A stretch of DNA of 64,000 nt from Mycoplasma sp. CSL7475-4 (GTDB lineage Bacteria > Bacillota_I > Bacilli_A > Mycoplasmatales > Metamycoplasmataceae), in NCBI RefSeq assembly GCF_024834065.1, contig NZ_JANUYA010000002.1:62001-126000 (forward strand). Direction: 5' to 3'. Made by a program: the position numbers and the translations under genes. The notes beneath the pieces are model-generated. The model had not been told where the DNA came from. It was given only the letters and a program-made list of their open reading frames with translations, and searched no databases. This document shows, piece by piece, positions 22,665 through 33,259 of this stretch (its first letter is position 1; each line of letters starts with the position of its first letter).

Positions 22665-25016
22665 ATGGCATTTTTAAAACGTAAAAAAATTGTTTTATCA
22701 TTATCATCTGCTACTGTGATTGTCTCATCTGTCACAGCGGTTTTGCTATACCAATTTAACTCAAAAAAACAAGCCAAATTTGACTACTTTTTTGACGCAA
22801 AAGTAAAAGAAGATTTTACGACAAAAAACAATTTAGACCTCAATGTCACGAGTGCGAATGCAGACAATAACCTTAAAGAGTTAAAAGTTCCTGAATCAAT
22901 TCACGAACCAATTAGGGAACCTGAAAAACCAAAAGTTGAAGAAATCGTTAAAATTGCCGTTGATGAAGAAAAACCAAAACCCAAACCTATTCCTAAAGCT
23001 GAACCAAAGCCAAAACCTAAACCAGTGCCACTGCCTGACAATCAACCACAAGTTCAACCTAAACCGAAAAAAATAATTACACCTAAAGTCGCAGAAGAAA
23101 AAGAAGTTGTAAAACCCAAAACTCCTTCCAATGTTGTTATTGATAATTTAATCAATAATGATGACTCGGCAACTATCATCAATATTTTAGGTGCTAATGT
23201 TCGTGCTAAAGTAATTAAAAACAAAAATAGAGAAGTAAATTCTTCAGATATCAGAAATAAAATAAGCAATATTGATCCATACCAAAATAACACTGTCGAC
23301 AAAATAGTAAGTATTCAGGTAACTGATGAATTAGTTAACAAAGTTTTAGACAATGTTAAAGGTGATGGTACTGGCAATAACGGAATTAACAATAGACTAA
23401 TAAAAGGGACTGTGGACGAACTTTTGGCACAAGTTAAACCTGAAAATTTAGAAGATATTGTTAACGTTAATAAAACAGGATTTTATACAAAACAATTTGA
23501 AAAATGAAAACAATTGTTTGATAGCAATAATGTGGAAAAATTCCTTTTACCGGATGCTAAAACACAATATCGCACAAAAAAATTCGTTTCTAAAGTGCAT
23601 CGCTACTTCTGATTATATTCAAATCTTGACTGATCTAAATTCACTAAACTGAGTGACAATGCTAAGAAAATGTTAGCTGAAGGATATGTTATTTCAGAAG
23701 ATACATCATACTTTAACGAAAAGGGCGAATTAGATTCGTGATCAGCAAGTTTGCCAAAAGGATATAACTCAGTTGAGGCAAGAATGACACGTGATAATTT
23801 TCAAAAACGTGTGTTTAGTTATAGTTCTTCAGAAATAAGAAGTCCTTACAATGTTAAAAATGGTATTTATCCAGGATGGACTCGTGTTGATGTAACTGAT
23901 AATGTTGAATTTAAAGACTTACATGTATCAAAAGCAGACGGAATTAATATTATTAAAATGACCAGAGATGAGCCTATTAATGATAAAGGGCAAATAAATG
24001 AAGGTTATGTTTTAGAAATTGATGCCGGTAATGAAAGTGGATATCAAAAAACCAAACAACTATTAATTGATTTAAAAGCTAAACCAGATTTAAACTTTGT
24101 CTCATTCCGTATTAAAAATATGGGTAGCCATGATGCGGGACAAAAATTCAAAGAAATTTTAGATGAATTACCCGACCAAATTCCGCAATTAGAACTATTT
24201 TTCTCTGATCGTGCAACAAATACAGGTTCATTAATCACACTTGAAAATAAAGTCATTAAAGAGTTGTCTTTATATACTTTGGGAAATTCATTATTAGACA
24301 ATTGGAGTATTAACCCATTTGCCTTACGGAACACAAAATGAGTAAATACTAACGATTACAATGTAAGTTTTGAGTATAAAGTAGGTGAAGAAATAGCAAC
24401 AAGAATCACTTTTAATACATTATCTTTTGATGCTCAAGATTATGCTTCTGGTTCAAGCAATCCTTTTGAAAGAATTAATTTAGGTTTAAGAATGGCTTAT
24501 TATGCTCGCAATAATGAACCAATTTTCCAAGGTGGTTTTGGAAGCGGTTTAAATCCGGACGAAAATGAAGGTGGCAACAGCTACGCAACAGGTTTAGACT
24601 TTTCAAGAGTTCCACAAATTAAAAGTTTAAGAGGTCTTGTATTTCATGATGAATTTAAACCAGCTAATAAGGCAAGAAAAATTTCGAGATTAGTCTTATA
24701 CAACAATTCAACTAGTTTCACTATGAGTGCACAAGACTTAAATAATGCAGGAATGGAACACATGGTTGATGAACCAATGCAATCTTCAAAAATTATTTTT
24801 TCAAACGGTGCAACAACTAAACGAATAAAAATTGAAGGTAATCAAACCCTAACAAATTCAGGTATTGCTAATCTATTTAAATTTATTAAATTCGCCAAAA
24901 ACGGAAATGAATTTAGTGATGAGATTGAAGTTGATGCAGAGGCAACGCAATTAAAAACGCAATTGCAAAACTCAGGATTAAAAGTTAGAGAAGCACAAGA
25001 TTTTGACTTTGCTTAG
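22665..25016 (+). CDS. Immunoglobulin-blocking virulence protein (MIB / Protein M-like)
   Basis: A 783-residue surface protein. Residues ~8-29 form an uncleaved signal anchor (no lipobox Cys). Residues ~85-150 are a Pro/Lys-rich stalk (KPKPKPIPKAEPKPKPKP). From ~270 onward it resembles the mycoplasma immunoglobulin-blocking family, with DWSKFTKLSDNAKKML, LITLENKVIKELSLYTLGN, LLDNWSINPFALRNTKW and GSGLNPDENEGGNSYATGLD. In relatives this domain binds the antibody variable region and recruits a serine protease (MIP) that cleaves it. MIP is normally encoded next door but is absent here; the next gene is adh. TGA is Trp at least six times. Start follows AAGGA. Confidence 0.82.
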
Positions 25017-25022
25017 TATTTA

Positions 25023-25052
25023 AAATAAATGTGGAAATTTCCACATTTATTT
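25023..25052 (+). terminator. Terminator of the immunoglobulin-blocking gene
   Basis: Long stem aaataaatgtgg / ccacatttattt around aaattt, just past the stop codon. Confidence 0.8.
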
Positions 25053-25254
25053 TATTTACATGATAAAAAATATGACAAATTAAATAATCAATAAACAAAA
25101 GCTAAAAATAAAAAAATGTTTTAAGTGGTTCAAAATGCATAAAAAAATAAGTTTTTATAGATACGTCTTTGAAAAAATTAATAATTGCAAAATATGTGTA
25201 GGCAAAATGTTTGCACATCCTTTTGTTCTTTTTTAACCAAACATACACAAAAAC

Positions 25255-25261
25255 GTGTAAA
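25255..25261 (+). promoter_or_regulatory. GTGTAAA motif upstream of adh
   Basis: GTGTAAA 78 bases before the adh start, the same heptamer that forms inverted repeats downstream of the gene (26459-26539). Confidence 0.3.
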
Positions 25262-25338
25262 AGGAATATGATTATATTGATAAATGTAAATAATTTATCG
25301 TTAATTAAAATTTATTATAAAGAAAAGAGGATAATAAT

Positions 25339-26385
25339 ATGTCTAAAATGAAGGCCTTTGTTGTACGCTCTCCACGTAAATGAGGCGTGGAAATCGTTGA
25401 TATTCCTGAACCAAAAGAAAAAGAAGTTTTAATCAAAATGGAAACTAGTGGCATTTGTCACACAGACTTGCACGCAGCTAATTACGATTGATTAGTTGAA
25501 CCAAAATACCCACTTATTCCTGGACACGAAGGAATTGGTATTGTTGAAAAATTAGGTCCAGGATGTACACACCTTAAAGTAGGTGACAGAGTTTGTTTAG
25601 CTTGACTACACGATGCTTGTGGGCACTGTGAATTTTGTTTAAGTGGTAAAGAAACATTATGTCCTAACCAAAATATGTCAGCATATACAAAAGACGGATC
25701 ATTTGCTGAATATGCAATTGGACATGAAGACTTCGTCGGCGTAGTGCCAAAAGATTTAGATTTAATCACAGGAGCACCCGTAGTTTGTGCTGGTGTTACT
25801 ACATACAAAGCTGTTAAACAAGCAAAACTAAAACCAGGTGATTTCGTTGCTGTTATTGGTGTTGGAGGGTTAGGTCAATTAGCAATCCAATACGCAAAAG
25901 CAATGGGATATCGTCCTATTGGTGTCGATTTAAATGACGAAAAATGTGAATTAGCGCTAAAATCAGGTGCTGAATTTGCCTTTAACTCGAAAAAAGTTAA
26001 TGCTGTTGAAGAGATCATTAAAGTAACAGAAGGCGGAGTTCATGGTGTGGTTAACACATCAGTTGCTACAGTAGCAGCTATCCAAGGGATGGAAATGTTA
26101 CGTCGTGGTGGACGTCAAGTGTTAGTTGGACTACCTGCTAAAGATAAATTAGGAAAAGATGAGTTCCCAGTATCTGTATTCTGAACTGTATTATTCGAAC
26201 GTGAATTAGCCGGTTCAATTGTTGGAACACGTAAAGACCTAAAAGAAGCTCTTGACTATGCAGCGCGTGGATTGGTTAAATCAGAAGTTACTAAAGTTGT
26301 TAAACTTGAAGAAGTCGCAGAAATTTTCGAAAAACTTGAAAAAGGTGACTTTATTGGTCGTGCTGTTATCGACTATAGAAAATAA
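25339..26385 (+). CDS. adh: Zinc-dependent alcohol dehydrogenase
   Basis: A 348-residue medium-chain dehydrogenase that would reduce acetaldehyde to ethanol or the reverse, balancing NADH. Catalytic zinc ligands lie in [10 protein letters not shown] and PGHEG; the structural zinc site is [15 protein letters not shown]; the nucleotide fold is GVGGLGQLA followed by GVDLND, whose Asp favours NAD over NADP. Start at 25339 follows AGAGG. Trp is encoded by TGA. It has its own terminator at 26393-26416. Confidence 0.93.
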
Positions 26386-26392
26386 TTATCCT

Positions 26393-26416
26393 AAACATCC
26401 TTAACAAAGGATGTTT
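26393..26416 (+). terminator. Terminator of adh
   Basis: Stem aaacatcctt / aaggatgttt, loop aaca, followed by T-rich sequence. Confidence 0.8.
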
Positions 26417-26458
26417 TCTTTTTGAAATTTGTATGTTTTTGACTCAACATTAAATTGT

Positions 26459-26539
26459 GTGTAAAGGTTTGTAACATTGTGAACTTTTACACATTTTTTT
26501 TACCATTTTTATTGATTTACACCAATAAAATTGTGTAAA
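26459..26539. promoter_or_regulatory. Cluster of GTGTAAA/TTTACAC inverted repeats
   Basis: GTGTAAA at 26459-26465 and its complement TTTACAC at 26486-26492, then TTTACAC at 26516-26522 and GTGTAAA at 26533-26539. Two inverted pairs in 81 bases look like a multi-site operator. They lie in the 420-base gap between adh and the GmrSD-like gene; the gap also has atgttcat-a-atgaacat near 26590. No coding sequence is seen in the gap. Confidence 0.5.
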
Positions 26540-26805
26540 AATTGCTTATAATCGTCAAGATGTATTGTTCTTACAAATAAATAAAAATAATGTTCATAAT
26601 GAACATAAATCTAAACAAGCTCTTTATTTAATACAGAGGTGGTAGCATATTAAATTTGATTAATTATGTACTCAATAATACTAAACTGATGTGTGTCATT
26701 ATCAATAAAAAAACTCAATAATCTATATGTAAATTAGCAAACATTGTATAACGAATATAATTTATAATATCAGTAAAATTGAAACCATAAAGTGAGGGTG
26801 TATAC

Positions 26806-29010
26806 ATGAAAGATTTGACATGTTTATTTGACTTGTTCGATAAAAAAATATTTAGAATTCCTGATTATCAAAGAGGTTATGCTTGAAACGAATCACAATT
26901 AAATGACTTTTGAGATGATCTTATCTACCTTAATAAAGATAAATTTCATTACACCGGCATGATTTCGTTAAAAAAATTAGATAAGGATGTTTACAACAAT
27001 TGAAAAGAAGAAAAATGAATCTTTGATGAACGGAGTTATGAGGCATACCATGTTGTTGACGGACAACAAAGACTGACTACACTAGTAATTTTGATTAATT
27101 GCATCATAAAATTCGCCAATCATAAAAATATAAATTTTTTAAACGGTGTGGATTTGGAAGAGATTAAAAATCGCTACATAGTTGAATATAAAAAGCCAGA
27201 AAAGATTCTAAAAGCATACAAATTTGGCTATGAGACTGATAATCCCTCATTTGAATTTTTAAGATACAAAATATTGGAAGAAAATCATCCAGGATCATTA
27301 TTAGAAACATTTTATACTTTAAATTTAGAAAAAGCAAATCAGTACTTTACTAAAAAAATTCAAGATTTATTTAAAAATCAAGAAAGGGAAGGATTAGAAT
27401 TACTTCTCGACAAGGTTTGCAACAAATTATTATTCAATATCTATTACATTGACGATAATTTTGATGTTTACACTGCGTTTGAGACTATGAATAATAGAGG
27501 TAAAAAGTTATCTAACTTAGAAATTTTAAAAAATAGATTGATTTATTTAACAACAATTTTCCCCGACCGCACGATTTCAATCGAAACGAAAAATCAAATA
27601 CGCAGAAACATAAATGAATCTTGAAAAGAAATATATTACCAACTTGGACGAGACAAGAATAAACCACTAGACGATGATGAATATTTAAAAAACCATTGAT
27701 CAATGTATTTCAAGTACTCACGTAACAAAGGCAATGCCTATATTGATTTCTTATTTGGTAAATATTTCAATTCTAAATCTGTTTATAAAGCGAAATCAAA
27801 AACAACAGATGACAATGACCTAACTATTGAAAAAATCAATAACTACGTGGAAAGTTTGAAGTCAGTCGCTAAATATTGATATTACTCATTTAATCCTGAA
27901 AAAAATGAATATGAATTCTCCAAAGATGAAATACAGTGAATCAATAAATTAAATAGAATAGATATTAATTATTTTAGAACCTTAGTGGTGGCGTCCTTTC
28001 TTAATAAAAAAATTGATGAAAGTAGAAGAATAAAATTATTCAAAACAATTGAAAAATTTATATTCTTGTGTTTCAGATTAGGTCGCATCCAGTCAACTTA
28101 CCTAAGTAGTAAATCGTATGCGTTTGCTGAACAATTGATGAAGGGCACGATTGAAATTGAGGAAATTATTGAGTACTTTGAGAAAAAATTCAAAGAAAAG
28201 GAAAAGGAAGCAACCAACTCATTTGCCGAAAGAGTAAGAAGTAGCTTCGATAATGACCAAGAAAAAGGATACTACGGTTGAAAATATTTAAGTTATTTTC
28301 TATTTGAATACGAAATGAAATTGTATTCGGAAAAAGGACATTCACCTAAGTTACTTGACTGAAGTGAGTTTACTAAAAGCGAACGAGATAAAATTTCGAT
28401 TGAACATATATTTCCCCAAACACCAACAAAATGGTATTGGCGAAATCAATTTCGAAATTATAATGATGACGAAAAGCGTTGCTTATCAAATTCGCTAGGA
28501 AACTTAATAGCTCTTTCTCAAAAAATTAATTCAGAATTACAAAATAATGAATTCGAATATAAAAAAGAAAAATATTCAACCGGCTGCATTTCTGAATTAG
28601 AAATTGCAAAACATGATGACTGAAATCCGAACACTATTTTAGATAGAGGTAAAAAGTTATTGAAATTTATGCAAAATAGATGAGGGTTTACTTTTAGTCA
28701 AGATGAAGAAACATTATTAGGTCTGACATTCATGAACGACGAAAGAGAGTCGAAACCAGAAATTACGCAGGATTCTGATTTTAAAATATCACAACTAGAA
28801 AAAGATGATCAAGAATTAAATTATTTCGCCGACAAAAATCAAAATATGGTCGAGCTATACGAAATGCTTTTTACTTCAATTAAAGAAAAATATAAAGATT
28901 TATCAGCGGTTCAGACCAATTGATGTGTCACACTCAAAGACGAAAAACAGGCAAAAACGATAGCTAATATAAATATTCTACGGTCAAAATTAAAAATTAT
29001 GGGGGTATAA
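26806..29010 (+). CDS. GmrSD-like DUF262/DUF1524 restriction-type nuclease
   Basis: A 734-residue protein with about 20 TGA Trp codons. The N-terminal DUF262 domain (ParB-like NTPase fold) has IPDYQRGYAW and DGQQRLTT (residues 85-92). The C-terminal DUF1524 domain is HNH-nuclease-like: IEHIFPQ with His534, then SLGNLIALSQKINSELQN. This is the single-chain GmrSD architecture of type IV restriction enzymes, which use NTP hydrolysis to cut modified DNA. The gene begins after GAGGG, about 200 bases from the ICE transposase end. Modified-DNA specificity is inference; the domain pair also occurs in other defence systems. Confidence 0.85.
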
Positions 29011-29222
29011 AATGTTAGCAGGTAATATACATTTTGTTAATTCAATTATACACCATTCCAGGCGATTAAAATTTGAAAAACCGCTTTTCTTTTGTCTCTC
29101 TGTTTAATACATAGGGGTGTCTCTCTCTAACTCCTTAATAGGAGAAAAAGCAATATATTAAAATATATTTATCGTGCGCGTGTGCGTAATATTATAGGGG
29201 GGTAAAAATAAAAAAGAATGAT
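29011..29222. other. Boundary spacer between the GmrSD-like gene and the ICE
   Basis: Holds repeated gtctctct phrases and a 16-base alternating purine-pyrimidine run (cgtgcgcgtgtgcgta, 29173-29188), GC-rich against the surroundings. It ends with ggtaaaaataaaaaa at 29201. No gene that I can support; this is the likely left ICE end. Confidence 0.45.
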
Positions 29223-30431
29223 TTAACTTGCTGTGAATTTATAGTTGTTCGACATCATTAACGGCTCATATGTAAGATCTTCGCCCTCTGTAAAGTCGTT
29301 TATATCAATTAGTTCATAATTATGAGAATTATTTAATTTGATTAGATTGAGAATTGTTTTCATACTATAAGTAGAATATCTCTTGGCAAAAAATGATTTA
29401 AAAAGACTAACTGAAGATTCAGCTTCGCAGGTAATATTGTCGATATAGAATTGATATTCCTTACAATTTCTTAACACAAAATTTACAAATGATTTTATAT
29501 TGTTTTTTGTTTCTTTATTAGCAAAGTAAAAAACAGATAAATAGTTTAATCTATTCACTAATTCGTTTTTATCTTTAATAGCTTGCAAAATTCAATCTTT
29601 CGCACTTAAATTATTTATATACAACTTTTGTTTTCTCATTTTTGAGTCAAAAATAAAAAATGGTTTTTTAAATAATTCCCCAAAGCGTTTTTTAAAATGA
29701 TAATAATCGTAGATGTGTTTAGCATTCAATGATTTAGCTAAATTCTTAAAGTAGTTTGCACCATCGCTAAGAAGGTATATTTGAGTGCTTTTGTCTGTAT
29801 AATAGTGCTTTTTAATTATTTTTAAAAGTAATGATGCTCGAGAATTATTACTTAATTTTCGTGAATCTCTTGAAGTATAAGTTTCATATATAAATAGTGG
29901 TTTTTTGTGTGTATCACTGAATATTTTTATTATCTTTGCATTAGTTTTATAAATTTTGCTATTCTCTCTTGATTTTCCATAGCAATCATCGATATGAATG
30001 TATATTTTTGTTGCGTAGGTCTTATTAAACGAGTCTTTAAAACTCATGTTTTCGAATAAATTTAATTTTTTAGCATAGTACTTACACAATACTCAACTAA
30101 CTTGTGCGAATCTATTTCTTATCAAACCACAATAATTATTGAAGTTATCAAAAATTAGCTTCGTGTCGTATTGCTTTCTAAATAAATATTTATATTTTTC
30201 TGGGTAGTATCTGAAATACTGTTTCTTGTTGTTCACAAAACGATAATATTCATAAATAACAAATTTATATATTTTTCGATTTTGGCCAATAATTTTTCTG
30301 ATGATTGTTTTATTAATCTTTAATTTTAATTGTTTTCTTTCAATTGAGTTTTTGAATTCATTTGATAGTTCGCTTATCTCATTGCAGGATAACTCGTTGA
30401 TGTATTCTAATTCATTAATTTTATTATTCAT
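29223..30431 (-). CDS. ICE DDE transposase (ISLre2-like, Mbov_0401 family)
   Basis: A 402-residue protein with TGA Trp at 30093 and 29589. It shows the DDE pattern of the ISLre2-like transposases: IDDCYG, LLSDGANYFKNLAKSLNAKH followed by YDYYHFKK, and a late Glu in CEAESSVSLFKSFFAKR. This is the transposase found at one end of mycoplasma ICEs (ICEA CDS22, M. bovis Mbov_0401 family), which excises and randomly inserts the element. I start at the ATG at 30431; an in-frame TTG at 30485 is also open. No strong ribosome site. All motifs appear intact. Confidence 0.83.
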
Positions 30432-30489
30432 ATGTCTAAATTTTACTAAAATACACGTAAACGAGTTGTTTGTGAATTTTCGCAATAAA

Positions 30490-30528
30490 AAAAGACAGGT
30501 CGATAGCCAACAACAGCTCCTGTCTTTT
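30490..30528 (-). terminator. Hairpin terminator upstream of the transposase
   Basis: Stem aaaagacagg / cctgtctttt with a 19-base loop that itself contains agc...gct. In leftward RNA it ends in U7, so it ends a transcript coming from the right, possibly a leader or small RNA. Confidence 0.6.
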
Positions 30529-30883
30529 GTTTTCTAAAGCAACCTTATTTTTTGTTGTGTGGCAATGCTCGCAAGCCGGTTGTTCCGCTTATATCACACA
30601 TATGTATGTTATACAGCGTTTTACAACTGTATTCTACATAATACACAGTGTCTTTAATGACCTGTATCTACATAATACACTATTCACGGGGAAAATGAAG
30701 AAAATACCAACTGTATTAAGGTCTAAACAATTTGTATCGCATTTTTCAATATTTTAATAAAAATGCGTATTTACAATGTATTTTTAAATGGGAGTGTGTG
30801 AAAGTTGATTGATTGTCTATTTATCTATGTAACCTAAAATACAGACTTTATATTTTTAATTTATGCAAATTAATAGAAGTATA
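30529..30883. other. Non-coding ICE spacer with direct repeats
   Basis: 355 bases without a gene. It holds two copies of tctacataatacac (30633-30646 and 30667-30680) and a GC-richer segment (gctcgcaagccggttgttccgc near 30570). It lies between the ICE lipoprotein and transposase genes and could hold an origin, a small RNA or the transposase promoter. Confidence 0.45.
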
Positions 30884-32722
30884 TTAAGACTCGCTATTGG
30901 GGTTAAATCAAAAATCATTGAAGTTTATACCAGTAATGTCTTTGGCTTGAATATCGTATATGAATAATAAATTCTTATCAGTGTTGTCTCTTTCTTTAAT
31001 GAAATTATGTTCCATAAAGTTCTTAATTTTTGTTTTAGCTAGGTTTGTTTTAGCTTCGTTTGTATTAGCTTCTAATTTTTCAATTTTACCGAATACAGGT
31101 TCATAGAATTTATTGTATAAATCCATTTTAAATGCTTGTTTCTTTGAATCACTTGATAAAGATTTTCCATATATGTTATCTGATGAAAAACTAAAATTGT
31201 CAGCATCATTTAGTAAGTAATTTAAAGGCATAAGGAATTTATTGTATAGGTTTAGAGCAAATAAATAGAATTGTCTTTGATTTGACGGCTGTAAATGATT
31301 AATTCGTGCATTTTCCATGCTTTCTTTTCATTCATCGTAGAAATAGTGTTTTTTACCAAATTCATCGATGAAGTTAAGGTAAATTGTTGGGTCAATAATG
31401 TTTTTGGTGTTTTCAATAAACTTATCAATAAAGTCAGTAAAATCAGCGTATCCATTGTCTTGATAGAATTTTTGTAATTCTTCATTTTTCTTATCGTCTA
31501 ATAGCTTTAAAAACGGTGTAGAACGGTCTCTTCTAAGTAATGTTAGAATTGTTTTAAAGTGTAGGAATGATTTTAATAATTTCAACTGGTTTGCGTTTAT
31601 GTGTGAGTTTTGTATATCTTTAAAAGGGGCTTGAATGAACTCATTGTTATACATTTCGTTCGGTGTTCAACCATTTTCTGAAAAAAATTGAGCAGTTGGC
31701 GGGAATGCACCTATGTAATCACGTGTTATATTAGTATTTTTCTTTGCATCAAACGGGAATTTAAAGTTGTATCAAGCGTTGAAGTAATCGCTGTCTTTTG
31801 CACTCTTATTAGGAATTGGGTCTAATGCTAATCTTTTATTTGTTGTTTTGTCTAAAAGAACTCTTTCTTGTAGAAAATGTCTATCTGCTCTTTCGTAAAA
31901 GTTTTTAGATACTAAAAACATATCGCTGTATGGAATTCTTGGTTGTTGGTCATCTGCTTCTGCTTCAATATTGCCCTTTGCGATTCATCAGTTAGCTTTT
32001 TTTGCTGCAGCACTATAATTATCAACTATCTCTGTTTCTTCTTCATCCATATCAACAGGGACTATTCCAAACCATAATCCAGATTCAGCAGTTCTTTGTT
32101 CGTAGAAATCAGTATATAACTCAATGAATTTATTCAAATCATAGGTAATGTAATCTCGTCATTCTTCGCCTAATCTTGTTGTTCGATAGTTGTTAGAGTA
32201 AAACGAGCCGGAACTTACATCATCCAACCTTAGTAATCTATTTCTTAAATTCTCTTTAAAATTATCTGCTTGTAAAACATAGTCATAAAATCTTTTATTT
32301 CCAGAATATCTTAACTGCGTTGTGGCGTGTTTGAACATTTTTGTTCATACATCCAGTGCTTGAGCAAAAGGTTTAGGTTGGAACCTTGCGATTATAATTC
32401 CAGGTTCATTGAAGATTGCTGGTGCAAGATCTAGCATAGTTTTATTTTTGTAGATATCAGTAAAATCATTAATAATTTCTAATTGAGTTCTTTTAGGACT
32501 GGTATCGCCGTTTTTATTAGGTTCTGATAATTTTTCTGGTGCAGGTTCATCTTTTTGTGAAGGCTCTGAAGTTTTTACATCAGGGTTTTTCTTCTCTGGT
32601 ACTCCAAGTCTGTTTTTGTTTAAGATTTCATTGACACGGTCTAAACAGCTCGCCGATATCGCCGGAGTCAAAATAAATGGTGAGCCTAAAAGTAAGGCTA
32701 ATCTAAATTTTTTTATTTTCAT
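30884..32722 (-). CDS. ICE-associated lipoprotein
   Basis: A 612-residue lipoprotein: signal ending ISASC (Cys26), then a Lys/Pro/Glu/Asn linker to ~80, then a mostly helical body with no recognised domain (phrases FQPKPFAQALDVWTKMF, RDYITYDLNKFIELYTDFYE). Several TGA Trp codons. Its place just upstream of the DDE transposase matches the Mbov_0400-type ICE protein. Surface exposure and a role in mating-pair contact are inferred; ICEA conjugation is known to need a lipoprotein. It follows the terminator at 32863-32882, so probably has its own promoter. Confidence 0.75.
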
Positions 32723-32862
32723 ATAAACTTCCTTAATTTTTATATTGTTTATTATCTTAATTATATATAAAATAATGCTCCAAATAATCTATTCATCGTC
32801 TCATATTGACTTATATGTGAGTTTATTTCATAATTATTTAATATTGCTTGCGTCTATTTAAA

Positions 32863-32882
32863 AAGTTGGTTTGTGCCAACTT
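32863..32882 (-). terminator. Terminator ending the main ICE operon
   Basis: Stem aagttgg / ccaactt, loop tttgtg; leftward RNA ends in U5. It lies after the small membrane protein gene. Confidence 0.7.
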
Positions 32883-32913
32883 CTTAAATATTTAATCCTA
32901 TATAATCGATAAA

Positions 32914-33258
32914 TTATCGATTTTGATAGTGTTTGTTTATTATCGAATTTAATTTAGTTTCAATTTCTTTAATTTTATCTTGATCGGGATTTTGGTTTAA
33001 TTTTAAAAAATATAGTTGTTTTTCTAATTTAGATTTGCGTAAAGTAATGATAGCACGAGCAATTAGAAAAACTATTGATACTAACGCAAGAATGCTTATT
33101 ATAGTTATAGCAGTTATTACCACTGAAGCTTGATATAAATCAAAGCTCTTTCATCTTGAAACTAAGTCAAAAATCGCAAAGGGAACAAGTATGCCTAATG
33201 TTGCCCCTATTATTCAGAATTTTGAAAATTTTGATTTTAATAATTTGTTGTAGTTCAT
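32914..33258 (-). CDS. Small two-span membrane protein of the ICE
   Basis: 114 residues. Two predicted membrane spans (FWIIGATLGILVPFAIFDLV and VVITAITIISILALVSIVFLIA), then a charged coiled tail. Two TGA Trp codons lie near the N-terminus, so standard-code calling would find only the second half. Start lies one base after the stop of the giant protein, implying translational coupling. Function unknown. Confidence 0.7.
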
Positions 33259-33259
33259 T

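Noticed and set aside
26480..26496. Firm annotation of a Rex operator
   Set aside because: The palindrome is imperfect, lies downstream of adh, and no rex gene is in the window; kept only as part of the motif cluster.
29012..29107. 31-codon frame after the GmrSD-like stop
   Set aside because: Too short, no recognisable product, and inside the likely ICE boundary.
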